A DNA stretch of 35,027 bases from assembly GCA_002027195.1 (NCBI GenBank), contig MWJO01000092.1, forward strand, positions 1 through 35,027, read 5' to 3'. This DNA is from Streptomyces sp. GKU 895 (GTDB lineage: Bacteria; Actinomycetota; Actinomycetes; Streptomycetales; Streptomycetaceae). The notes under the pieces are model-generated. The model was not told where the DNA came from and made no database searches. It saw only the letters and a program-made list of their open reading frames with translations. Position numbers and translations under genes: made by a program. Of this stretch, positions 8,112 to 17,680 are shown piece by piece; the stretch's first letter is position 1, and each line of letters begins with the position of its first letter.

Positions 8112-8200
8112 CCGCTGACCGCCGACGTCAGGCCTAGCAGCTGTCCTTCGCCGTAAGGCCTAGTCGCTGTCCGTCGCCGTGAGGCGTAGCCGCTGATACG
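8097..8200 (+). repeat. Four-copy 26-bp tandem repeat
   Basis: Copies start at 8097, 8123, 8149 and 8175, exactly 26 bp apart, each beginning CG(C/A)CGT(A/C/G)AGGC and containing TAG and GCTG at the same offsets. The first copy encodes the last residues and stop of the wall-protein gene; the other three lie between the stop and the terminator hairpin. Because 26 is not a multiple of three, the copies are not a coding repeat. Confidence 0.85.
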
Positions 8201-8242
8201 ACGGTGCCCCCGAGCTTGTCCGAAGCTCGGGGGCACCGTCGT
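8198..8242. terminator. Bidirectional terminator, wall protein / ppc
   Basis: A perfect 20-bp stem (8198-8217 with 8223-8242; core GGTGCCCCCGAGCTT) and a 5-base loop GTCCG. It sits between two convergent genes, 87 bases after the wall-protein stop and 15 bases after the ppc stop on the other strand, so it probably serves both. Confidence 0.9.
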
Positions 8243-8256
8243 GTGCGCGTGCGGCC

Positions 8257-10992
<2,736 letters not shown>

Positions 10993-11295
10993 AGGTGCGG
11001 CTCCTTGCAGTGTTGAAACTCGTCCTGGAGGGAACCCGGGTGACCGTCGCGCGGCGGCTGCCGCATACGGGCCGGGCATCCGGGAAGAAATGAGAGCGGA
11101 CCGCGCTGTCCGAACGACTCCAGGATAGGTGCCGGTGCGGACGCGCAGGCTCTCGGGCTCTTGCCGTCGGGCGACGCGCTGCCATACTTACGACGCCGTA
11201 GGTTACGCAACCGTAGGGAAGTCCCGCTCTGCTTCTCGTGTGGTTACCGGTACCACGGCCCTTCTCCAACCCTCGAACCCCACAGGGGACGCCCC
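10993..11295. promoter_or_regulatory. Divergent promoter region, ppc / desaturase
   Basis: A 303-bp gene-free stretch between two divergent start codons. It must hold the ppc promoter (reading left) and the desaturase promoter (reading right). For the latter, TTGCCG (11161-11166) with CATACT (11183-11188) at 16-bp spacing is a possible -35/-10 pair directly before the tandem dyad at 11187-11217. No convincing ppc promoter hexamers were recognised. Confidence 0.5.
11187..11217. promoter_or_regulatory. Tandem dyad, likely operator of the desaturase/TetR unit
   Basis: Two 16-bp imperfect palindromes lie head to tail: CTTACG-ACGC-CGTAGG (11187-11202) and GTTACG-CAAC-CGTAGG (11202-11217), repeating every 15 bp. 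They lie at or just after the expected transcription start, about 80-110 bases before the desaturase ATG. TetR-family proteins typically bind such dyads, and the regulator encoded downstream in the same unit is the natural candidate (inference). Confidence 0.6.
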
Positions 11296-12306
11296 ATGAC
11301 CACAAGTTCCGATGTGATCGGTGACGCCCCGAAGGCGACCGACGGCTCACCCCTGCCCTCCGCCACGCTGGGCGGGGAGCAGAAGCGCGGGATCGAACAG
11401 ATCACGCTGCTGCTCTTCATCACCGTCCCGTTCCTCGCGCTGCTGGCGGCGGTGCCGCTGGCGTGGGGCTGGGGCGTGAGCTGGCTGGACCTCGGCCTGC
11501 TGGTCTTCTTCTACTACCTCGGGTGCCACGGCATCACGATCGGTTTCCACCGCTACTTCACGCACGGTTCCTTCAAGGCCAGGCGGCCGCTGCGGATCGC
11601 GCTGGCGATCGCGGGCTCGATGGCGGTCGAGGGCCCGCTGGTCCGCTGGGTGGCCGACCACCGCAAGCACCACAAGTTCTCCGACGCCGAGGGTGACCCG
11701 CACTCTCCGTGGCGGTTCGGCGAGACGGTCCCGGCGCTGATGAAGGGCCTGTGGTGGGCGCACATCGGCTGGATGTTCGACGAGGAGCAGACGCCGCAGG
11801 ACAAGTACGCGCCGGATCTGATCAAGGACCCGGCGATCCGTTCGATCTCCCGGAACTTCATCTACTGGACGATGCTGTCCCTGGCGCTGCCGGCCGTGAT
11901 CGGCGGTCTGGTGACGATGTCCTGGTGGGGCGCGTTCACCGGGTTCTTCTGGGGCTCGCTGGTGCGGGTCTGCCTGCTGCACCACGTGACCTGGTCGATC
12001 AACTCGATCTGCCACGCGGTGGGCAAGCGGCCGTTCAAGTCGCGGGACCGTTCGGGCAACGTGTGGTGGCTGGCGGTGCTCTCGTGCGGCGAGTCCTGGC
12101 ACAACCTGCACCACGCGGACCCGACGTCGGCGCGGCACGGTGTGATGCGCGGCCAGGTGGACTCCTCGGCGCGGCTGATCCGCTGGTTCGAGCTGGCCGG
12201 CTGGGCGTACGACGTGCGCTGGCCGTCACGCTCGCGTATCGATTCGCGCCGCAACACCGGTGAAGACGGCTCCCGACGCCGGAAGGACGCCGTAGAGGCG
12301 GCATGA
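11296..12306 (+). CDS. Acyl-CoA/fatty-acid desaturase (delta-9 type)
   Basis: A 336-residue integral-membrane di-iron desaturase that inserts a double bond in acyl chains, controlling membrane fluidity. The three histidine boxes are present: GFHRYFTH, DHRKHHK and SWHNLHHADP, with four main hydrophobic segments (about 38-58, 63-82, 190-215 and 218-235). ATG 11296 follows AGGGGA at 11284-11289 and gives a short hydrophilic N-terminus; longer in-frame starts are not supported. The C-terminal 30 residues are basic and low complexity. Its stop overlaps the TetR start (ATGA), so the pair is translationally coupled and probably self-regulated through the dyad upstream. Substrate chain length cannot be told from sequence. 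Confidence 0.93.
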   Translation: MTTSSDVIGDAPKATDGSPLPSATLGGEQKRGIEQITLLLFITVPFLALLAAVPLAWGWGVSWLDLGLLVFFYYLGCHGITIGFHRYFTHGSFKARRPLRIALAIAGSMAVEGPLVRWVADHRKHHKFSDAEGDPHSPWRFGETVPALMKGLWWAHIGWMFDEEQTPQDKYAPDLIKDPAIRSISRNFIYWTMLSLALPAVIGGLVTMSWWGAFTGFFWGSLVRVCLLHHVTWSINSICHAVGKRPFKSRDRSGNVWWLAVLSCGESWHNLHHADPTSARHGVMRGQVDSSARLIRWFELAGWAYDVRWPSRSRIDSRRNTGEDGSRRRKDAVEAA

Positions 12307-12980
12307 TTGACGCCGTGGCGACCGACTCCAGCAGCACCGAGAGCAATGACAAGCCGCGGCGCACCCGTCGCACGCGGATGACGGGCGCCGAGCGCCGCGC
12401 CCAGCTGCTGGAGATCGGCCGCACCCTGTTCGCCGCGAAGGGCTTCGAGGGCACGTCGGTGGAGGAGATCGCGGCGAAGGCCGGGGTCTCCAAGCCGGTG
12501 GTGTACGAGCACTTCGGCGGCAAGGAGGGGCTGTACGCGGTGGTCGTGGACCGTGAGATGCGGCGGCTGCTGGACATGGTGACCGGCTCGCTGACGGCGG
12601 GGCATCCGCGTGAGCTGTGCGAGCAGGCGGCGTTCGCGCTCCTCGACTACATCGAGGAGTACACGGACGGCTTCCGCATCCTGGTCCGCGACTCCCCCAT
12701 CCCGCAGTCGACGGGCTCCTTCGCGTCCCTCATCTCGGACATCGCCACGCAGGTGGAGGACATCCTGGGCCGCGAGTTCAAGAGCCGCGGCTTCGACCCC
12801 AAGCTGGCCCCGCTGTACGCGCAGGCGCTGGTCGGCATGGTCGCGCTGACGGGCCAGTGGTGGCTGGACGTCCGCCGCCCGAAGAAGGCGGAGGTCGCGG
12901 CCCACCTGGTGAACCTGGCCTGGCACGGCCTGGACGGCCTGGAGGCGAAGCCGCACCTGATAGGGCGCCGCAAGAGCTGA
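12303..12980 (+). CDS. TetR-family transcriptional regulator
   Basis: 225 residues. The N-terminal HTH (about 28-75) reads RRAQLLEIGRTLFAAKGFEGTSVEEIA followed by KAGVSKPVVYEHFGGKEGLY, a textbook TetR DNA-binding domain; the rest is the helical ligand-binding/dimerisation domain. A basic, Ser/Thr-rich leader of about 25 residues precedes it. ATG 12303 overlaps the desaturase stop by 4 bp (ATGA). Position makes it the likely regulator of desaturase expression, sensing an acyl chain or acyl-CoA as other desaturase-linked TetR proteins do; this is inference. A hairpin at its 3' end separates it from the convergent CsbD gene. Confidence 0.93.
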   Translation: MIDAVATDSSSTESNDKPRRTRRTRMTGAERRAQLLEIGRTLFAAKGFEGTSVEEIAAKAGVSKPVVYEHFGGKEGLYAVVVDREMRRLLDMVTGSLTAGHPRELCEQAAFALLDYIEEYTDGFRILVRDSPIPQSTGSFASLISDIATQVEDILGREFKSRGFDPKLAPLYAQALVGMVALTGQWWLDVRRPKKAEVAAHLVNLAWHGLDGLEAKPHLIGRRKS

Positions 12981-12995
12981 GCCCTGCGGCGCCCT
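12962..12995. terminator. Hairpin at the tetR 3' end
   Basis: AGGGCGCCGC (12962-12971) pairs perfectly with GCGGCGCCCT (12986-12995) across a 14-base loop containing the TetR stop codon. It lies between convergent genes and ends 14 bases before the CsbD stop, so it may act in both directions. Confidence 0.6.
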
Positions 12996-13008
12996 CACGG
13001 TGAAGGCG

Positions 13009-13176
13009 TCAGTGTTTGAAGATGTCCTTCTCCTTCGCCTGGCGCGCGTCACCCTTCATCTGTTCGGCCCGGCCCTTGGTGGTCAGCCGTTCGTTGCCGA
13101 CCGCGCGGCCCACGGCCTCCTTGGCCTTGCCCTTGGCCTGTTCCTTCTTGGCCTTGGCCTTCTGGTCCTTCGCCAC
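13009..13176 (-). CDS. CsbD-like small stress protein
   Basis: A 55-residue, highly charged protein beginning MAKDQKAKAKKEQAKGKAKE and ending QAKEKDIFKH, with the CsbD-type motif AVGNERLTTKGRAEQMKGDARQ. CsbD family members are small, stress-induced, amphipathic helical proteins of unknown mechanism, often under general-stress sigma factors. GTG 13176 is preceded by GGGAG 9 bases upstream. It is short enough to be missed by length-filtered gene calling. It lies 60 bp downstream of the VOC gene on the same strand, so it may be cotranscribed or have its own promoter; no clear sigma-B-type promoter was identified. Confidence 0.88.
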   Translation of the reverse strand: MAKDQKAKAKKEQAKGKAKEAVGRAVGNERLTTKGRAEQMKGDARQAKEKDIFKH

Positions 13177-13236
13177 TGTCACTCACTCCCGACTGGTTGC
13201 GTTTCCCGGCTGCCGGGTGAACCGTGACGCGGTCGC

Positions 13237-13599
13237 TCAAACGCGCGGTTCCAGGAACTCCAGCCGGTTGCCGACGGGGTCGTAGGAGTAGAACCGCCGG
13301 TGGCCCGGCAGGTCGGTGTCCCAGGTGACGGTGGCGCCCCGGGTCTCCAGGCGGGCGGCGTAGCCGTCGATGCCGGTGACCCGCAGCCCCGGGTGGGCTT
13401 TGAGGGCGGGCCGGAAGGCGGCTTCGATGCCGAGGTGGAGCTGGACGGGCCCGGCCTGGAACCAGCACCCTCCCCTGGCCGCGAGCGCGGGCGGCTTGGG
13501 GATCTCGGTCATGCCGAGGACACCGGCGTAGTAGGCCCGCAGCCGGTCCTCGGAGCCGGGCGGGGCGGCGAGCTGGACGTGGTCGACGGCGGTGATCAT
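13237..13599 (-). CDS. VOC-superfamily (glyoxalase/dioxygenase-like) protein
   Basis: 120 residues with the beta-alpha-beta-beta-beta fold pattern of one vicinal-oxygen-chelate module repeated: TAVDHVQLAAPPG at the N-terminus and DPVGNRLEFLEPR at the C-terminus. The candidate metal ligands are the His of VDHVQL, the His of QLHLGIE and the Glu of LEFLE. Start ATG 13599 has GGGAG 7 bases upstream; ATG 13617 is also in frame. Substrate unknown; glyoxalase-, bleomycin-resistance- and dioxygenase-like proteins cannot be separated at this size. It lies 35 bp downstream of tam on the same strand and may be in its transcript. Confidence 0.88.
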   Translation of the reverse strand: MITAVDHVQLAAPPGSEDRLRAYYAGVLGMTEIPKPPALAARGGCWFQAGPVQLHLGIEAAFRPALKAHPGLRVTGIDGYAARLETRGATVTWDTDLPGHRRFYSYDPVGNRLEFLEPRV

Positions 13600-13634
13600 G
13601 GACGTACTCCCTGACATGGCGCGGCGATCATCCC

Positions 13635-14429
13635 TCACGCCTCCTTGCGGGCGACCGCGAAGATGCGGCGGAACGGGAACGGGGTGCCGTGCGGGCCCGC
13701 CGGGTAGGCCTCGCGCAGGGCGGCGCGATAGGCGGTCAGGAACTTCTCGCGGGCCGCCAGGTCGTCGGCGAGGGCGGTGAGGACGGGCCGCAGTCCGGTG
13801 CCCTTCACCCAGTCCAGCACCGGGTCCTCGCCGGTGAGGAGGTGGACGTACGTCGTCTCCCAGACGTCGGCGGTGCAGCCGAGGGCGGTGAGGTGGGCGA
13901 GGTAGGCCTCGGGGGTGTGGACGGCGTCCTCGTGGCGCAGCACGTCGGAGAGGCCGTGGGAGGCGGCGAGTTCGCGCATCAGCCGGTGGCTGGGGGCGTC
14001 GAAGTTGCCGGGGACCTGGAAGGCGAGGGTGCCGCCAGGGGTGAGGGCGCCGATCCAGTCGGCGAAGCGTTCCACGTGCCCGGGGACCCACTGGAGCGTG
14101 GCATTGCTGATGATGAGGTCGTACGACCCCTCGGGCGCCCAGGTCCGTACGTCGGCGTGGGCGAAGTCGAGGCCGCCGCCGCCCGGGGTGGGGCCCGCGT
14201 ACTCGACATGGGCCTTGTCGAGCATCTCGGGTGAGTTGTCGTAGCCGGTGATGCGGGCGGTGGGCCAGCGGTCGGCGAGGAGGACGGTGACGTTGCCGGG
14301 GCCGCAGCCGAGGTCGGCGATGCGGGCCGGGTCGCCCGGTAGGTCGGGTACGCGGGCGAGGAGGTCGGCGAAGGGGCGGGCGCGGTGGTCGGCGTGGCGC
14401 AGGTACTGGGCGGGGTCCCAAGTCGTCAT
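13635..14429 (-). CDS. tam: Trans-aconitate 2-methyltransferase
   Basis: A soluble SAM-dependent methyltransferase of 264 residues that esterifies trans-aconitate, a toxic isomer of the TCA intermediate cis-aconitate which inhibits aconitase. The N-terminus TTWDPAQYLRHADHRARPFADLL and motif I ADLGCGPGNVT match Tam; further motifs are TGYDNSPEML, DLIISNATLQWVPGH and TPGGTLAFQVPGN. ATG 14429 is used; GTG 14438 is also possible, and there is no clear ribosome site, so translation could start near the mRNA end. It is divergent from a MarR-type gene across a palindrome-rich 89-bp region, the same arrangement as tam/tamR in S. coelicolor. Confidence 0.93.
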   Translation of the reverse strand: MTTWDPAQYLRHADHRARPFADLLARVPDLPGDPARIADLGCGPGNVTVLLADRWPTARITGYDNSPEMLDKAHVEYAGPTPGGGGLDFAHADVRTWAPEGSYDLIISNATLQWVPGHVERFADWIGALTPGGTLAFQVPGNFDAPSHRLMRELAASHGLSDVLRHEDAVHTPEAYLAHLTALGCTADVWETTYVHLLTGEDPVLDWVKGTGLRPVLTALADDLAAREKFLTAYRAALREAYPAGPHGTPFPFRRIFAVARKEA

Positions 14430-14454
14430 GAGACCCACTGTGCCCGTCGATATA

Positions 14455-14494
14455 TCTTGACGTCAAGAGACTTCACATCAAGAGACTTCACATC
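14455..14494. promoter_or_regulatory. tam-tamR operator region: palindrome plus 15-bp tandem repeat
   Basis: TCTTGACGTCAAGA (14455-14468) is a perfect 14-bp palindrome. It is followed by two exact tandem copies of AAGAGACTTCACATC (14465-14479 and 14480-14494), each bringing another TCAAGA half-site, 15 bp apart. The block occupies the middle of the 89-bp space between tam and tamR, where a MarR protein would block both promoters. On the tamR side TACACT (14506-14511) is a possible -10 box, placing the transcript start at or next to ATG 14519 (leaderless). Confidence 0.7.
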
Positions 14495-14518
14495 GACACA
14501 ACCACTACACTGATCGTC

Positions 14519-15016
14519 ATGGAGGACGAGGTCGATCGGCTGGTCGCTGCGTGGCGCCGGGAGCGCCCGGACCTCGACGTGGAACCGCTCGAGGTGCTCA
14601 GCCGGGTGAGCAGACTGGCCCGGCACCTGGATCGCGCGCGCCGTCTGGCCTTCTCCGAGCACAGCCTGGAGCCCTGGGAGTTCGACGTCCTGACCGCGCT
14701 CAGGCGTGCGGGAACGCCGTATCAGCTCTCGCCGGGCCAGCTGCTGACGCAGACCCTGGTGACGTCGGGCACGATGACGAACCGTATCGACAGGCTCGCG
14801 AAGAAGGGCCTGGTGGAGCGGCTGCCGGACCCCTCGGACCGCCGGGGCGTGCTGGTCCGGCTGACGGACGAGGGCCGGGACCGCGCGGACCAGGCCCTGG
14901 CCGGACTGCTCGACCAGGAGCGGGCGATCCTCGCGGAGCTCTCCCGGGCCCAGCGGGGCGAACTGGCGGGGTTGCTGCGCCAGTTGACCGCCCCGTTCGA
15001 CAACATCCCCGGCTGA
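14519..15016 (+). CDS. tamR: MarR-family regulator, TamR-like
   Basis: 165 residues. The winged HTH spans about 60-125: QLSPGQLLTQTLVTSGTMTNRIDRLAKKGLVERLPDPSDRRGVLVRLTDEG, with the wing DRRGV typical of MarR; terminal helices form the dimer interface. No ribosome site precedes ATG 14519, consistent with a leaderless message. TamR of S. coelicolor represses the divergent tam gene and is released by trans-aconitate, citrate and related TCA acids; the shared gene arrangement and the intergenic palindrome support the same role here. Assignment of symbol rests on this synteny plus family. Confidence 0.9.
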   Translation: MEDEVDRLVAAWRRERPDLDVEPLEVLSRVSRLARHLDRARRLAFSEHSLEPWEFDVLTALRRAGTPYQLSPGQLLTQTLVTSGTMTNRIDRLAKKGLVERLPDPSDRRGVLVRLTDEGRDRADQALAGLLDQERAILAELSRAQRGELAGLLRQLTAPFDNIPG

Positions 15017-15050
15017 GGAGTCGCACCGCTCAGGCGGTGTGCGTCTCCTC
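15015..15050. terminator. Hairpin between tamR and convergent response regulator
   Basis: CACCGC (15024-15029) and GCGGTG (15034-15039) form an inner stem; outer arms GAGGAG (15015-15020) and CTCCTC (15045-15050) pair across an internal loop. It covers the tamR stop and the last codons of the opposite-strand regulator, and probably terminates both. Confidence 0.55.
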
Positions 15051-15803
15051 CGCCCGGATGCGTCCGGCCGGCTCCAGATCCACCGGTCCGACCCCCGCCC
15101 GCCGCGCGAGTGCGACGGCGGCCAGTGTGGAGTGCACGCCCAGCTTGCCGAGGACGTTCTGCATATGGGTGCGCACGGTGTGCGGGGAGAGGAACAGCCG
15201 CTCGGCGACGGCCTTTCTGCCCAGCCCGGCGACCATGCAGCGCAGCACTTCGCGCTCGCGCGGGGTGAGCGACTCCACCAGCCGTTCGCTCTCGGTGCGG
15301 TGCTTGCGCGCGGCGGTCAGCTCCCGCAGCACCCCGGTGAGCAGGGCGGGCGGCAGATGGGTCTCGTCGCGCAGGACGCCCCGGATGACGTTCAGGAGTC
15401 TCGACAGCGAGCAGTCCTTGGCGACCCAGCCGGACGCCCCGGCCTGCAGGGCGAGCGCGGCGCGCCGCGGATCGTCCTTCTCGGCCAGCACGACGATCCG
15501 GACGCCGGGCTGTGCGGAACGCACCCCGGCCACCAGTGAGATGCCGTCGACGAGACCGTCCTCGCCCGCCTCCTGGACGGGCACGGCGGGCCGGATGCCC
15601 TGGACGTTGCCGCCCAGGTCGGCGTCGACGAGCAGCACGTCGAAACGGCGGCCCTCGGCCGCCGCGCGCTCCAGGCTGCGCAGCGCGGCGGGACCGCTGC
15701 CGGCCGCGGAGACGTCGACGTCGGGCTCGGCCGCCAGGGCTGCGGCGAGCGACTCGGCGAAGATGCGATGGTCGTCGACGACCAGGACTCGGATGCGAAC
15801 CAC
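15030..15803 (-). CDS. LuxR/NarL-type response regulator (orphan)
   Basis: 257 residues. The receiver domain begins RIRVLVVDDHRIFAESLAAALA and retains the phosphorylatable aspartate region (FDVLLVDADLGG). A Gly/Glu-rich insertion (NVQGIRPAVPVQEAGEDGLVDG, about 97-118) between that Asp and helix 4 is unusual. The C-terminal LuxR HTH (about 185-245) reads LTPREREVLRCMVAGLGRKAVAERLFLSPHTVRTHMQNVLGKLGVHSTLAAV. GTG 15803 has an AAGGGGG site 5 bases upstream. No histidine kinase is adjacent, so the input signal is unknown. A related but frame-broken regulator lies at 21925-22631. Confidence 0.92.
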   Translation of the reverse strand: MVRIRVLVVDDHRIFAESLAAALAAEPDVDVSAAGSGPAALRSLERAAAEGRRFDVLLVDADLGGNVQGIRPAVPVQEAGEDGLVDGISLVAGVRSAQPGVRIVVLAEKDDPRRAALALQAGASGWVAKDCSLSRLLNVIRGVLRDETHLPPALLTGVLRELTAARKHRTESERLVESLTPREREVLRCMVAGLGRKAVAERLFLSPHTVRTHMQNVLGKLGVHSTLAAVALARRAGVGPVDLEPAGRIRAEETHTA

Positions 15804-16078
15804 GAAACCCCCTTCCCCAAGCTCTTGAAGAGCAGGGGATACCCCATCGTCGGGAGACGGAAGACCAGGCGCGGGTACGACGCCCGAAACGCGATGGCGC
15901 TGCGCACGGCCGCCGCCGTGCCCGAACTGCTACCCCCACTTCGGGTGTCGTACCCGACTTGTCTCGCCCCCTGATCAGCACCGGCCCCCACCGGTGCTGT
16001 TCATCAGGGTACGGCCGGGGGGCAGCAGCGGAAGGCAATTTGCAGAACTGGCTGTCCAGCGCGTTTATGGTGAGCCGC

Positions 16079-16552
16079 ATGTTTCGTATGGAGACAGAAG
16101 TCGACAAGGACCGGCGCGATCTGCTGCGTATCCGGCTGCGGGAGACCAACACCGCGGCCTCCCCGGTGCTGCGGGCCCTGCGCGGCACCCCGGACGAACG
16201 CGAACTTCCGCTCCATGTCTGGGTGTTGGACGCGGCGGGGGAACTCGCCGGCGGACTGGTCGGCCACACCTGGACGGCCTGGCTCCATGTGACGTACCTG
16301 TGGGTGGACGAACGCCACCGGGGCGCGAGCCTGGGTTCGCGGCTGCTCGCGGAGGCGGAGCGGGTCGCCCGTGCGGAACGGGGGTGCGCGATGTCCCGGG
16401 TGGAGACGTGGGACTTCCAGGCGCCGGAGTTCTACCGGAAGCGGGGGTACGACGTGGTGTGCGTGATCCCCGACTACCCGCCGGGGATCACGGAGTACAC
16501 CCTCACCAAGCGGCTCGGTCCGGGGTCAGGCCAGCCTGCGCGCCCCCGGTGA
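16079..16552 (+). CDS. GNAT-family N-acetyltransferase
   Basis: About 157 residues. The GNAT core is clear: VTYLWVDERHRGASLGSRLLAEAERVARAERGC (motif A, acetyl-CoA binding through the R-H-R-G-x-S-L-G turn) and the C-terminal ETWDFQAPEFYRKRGYDVV with DYPPG. Substrate not predictable. Start is uncertain: ATG 16067, ATG 16079 and ATG 16088 are in frame and none has a ribosome site; TATGGT at 16066-16071 could be a -10 box giving a leaderless message near 16079, but no well-spaced -35 is seen. The last 27 bp overlap the end of galK on the opposite strand. Confidence 0.85.
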   Translation: MFRMETEVDKDRRDLLRIRLRETNTAASPVLRALRGTPDERELPLHVWVLDAAGELAGGLVGHTWTAWLHVTYLWVDERHRGASLGSRLLAEAERVARAERGCAMSRVETWDFQAPEFYRKRGYDVVCVIPDYPPGITEYTLTKRLGPGSGQPARPR

Positions 16553-17680
16553 GGGCACCGCCTCGAACACGCGCGGCGCCGTGAACCCGGCCGCGGCGAA
16601 GGCCTCTTCGACCGCCTTGGTGATGGTGTCCACGTCGGCCACGTCCGCCAGTACGATCGCCGAGCCGCCGAAGCCGCCGCCGGTCATCCGGGAGCCCAGG
16701 GCACCCGCGCTCAGGGCCGTGTCGACGACGAGGTCCAGCTCCGGGCAGGAGATGCGGAAGTCGTCGCGCAGCGAGGCGTGACCGGCCACCAGCACCGGGC
16801 CGATCGCCCGCGTCCGACCCGACTCGAGCAGGTCGACGACCTTCTCCACCCGCTCGTCCTCGGTGACGACGTGCCGGACCAGACGGACCGCTTCCTCGTC
16901 GTCGCCGAGCCGGGCGAGGGCCGCGTCGAGGTCGGCGTAGGGGATGTCCCGCAGGGCGTCGACGCCCAGCAGCGCCGCGCCCCGCTCGCAGCCGGCGCGG
17001 CGCTTGCCGTACTCGCCCTCGCTGTGGGAGTGCTTGACCTGGGTGTCGACGACCAGCAGGCGCATGCCCTCGGCGGCCAGGTCGAAGGGGATCTGCTTCT
17101 GGGACAGGTCGCGGGTGTCGAGGAAGAGCGCGTGGCCCTCCTCGCAGCACGCCGACGCCGTCTGGTCCATGATGCCGGTGGGGGCGCCGACGTAGACGTT
17201 CTCGGCGCGCTGGCACAGGCGGGCCAGCTGCCAGCGCTGCAGGCCCAGTTCGTACAGGTCGTTCAGGGCCAGCGCCACGACGACCTCAAGCGCCGCGGAG
17301 GAGGACAGGCCCGCGCCCGACGGGACCGTCGAGGTGAGGTGGATGTCCGCGCCGGTCACGGCGTGGCCCGCCTCGCGCAGGGCCCAGACCACGCCCGCCG
17401 GGTACGCGGTCCAGTCGCGGTCCGACTCCGGGGTCAGCTCGTCCGGCCGGAGTTCCACGACCCCGCCGTCGACGTCCGCCGAGTGCAGCCGCAGCACGCC
17501 GTCGTCGCGGCGGGAGACCGCGGCGAGGGCGGTGTGCGGCAGCGCGAAGGGCATCACGAAGCCGTCGTTGTAGTCGGTGTGCTCACCGATGAGGTTGACG
17601 CGCCCCGGCGCCGACCAGACACCTTCGGGCTCGGTGCCGTAGAGCTCCACGAAACCGGCCCGGACCTGCTGTGCCCGCAC
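16526..17680 (-). CDS. galK: Galactokinase
   Basis: First enzyme of the Leloir pathway, phosphorylating galactose at C1 with ATP. 384 residues, a GHMP kinase: the galactokinase signature GRVNLIGEHTDYNDGFVMPFAL lies near residue 25-46, the ATP-binding PSGAGLSSSAALEV at about 125-138, and the C-terminal RMTGGGFGGSAIVL GHMP motif at about 335-348. GTG 17680 overlaps the galE stop by one base (TAGTG), so translation is coupled. Third gene of galT-galE-galK. Its 3' end overlaps the convergent GNAT gene by 27 bp. Confidence 0.97.
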   Translation of the reverse strand: MRAQQVRAGFVELYGTEPEGVWSAPGRVNLIGEHTDYNDGFVMPFALPHTALAAVSRRDDGVLRLHSADVDGGVVELRPDELTPESDRDWTAYPAGVVWALREAGHAVTGADIHLTSTVPSGAGLSSSAALEVVVALALNDLYELGLQRWQLARLCQRAENVYVGAPTGIMDQTASACCEEGHALFLDTRDLSQKQIPFDLAAEGMRLLVVDTQVKHSHSEGEYGKRRAGCERGAALLGVDALRDIPYADLDAALARLGDDEEAVRLVRHVVTEDERVEKVVDLLESGRTRAIGPVLVAGHASLRDDFRISCPELDLVVDTALSAGALGSRMTGGGFGGSAIVLADVADVDTITKAVEEAFAAAGFTAPRVFEAVPSPGARRLA

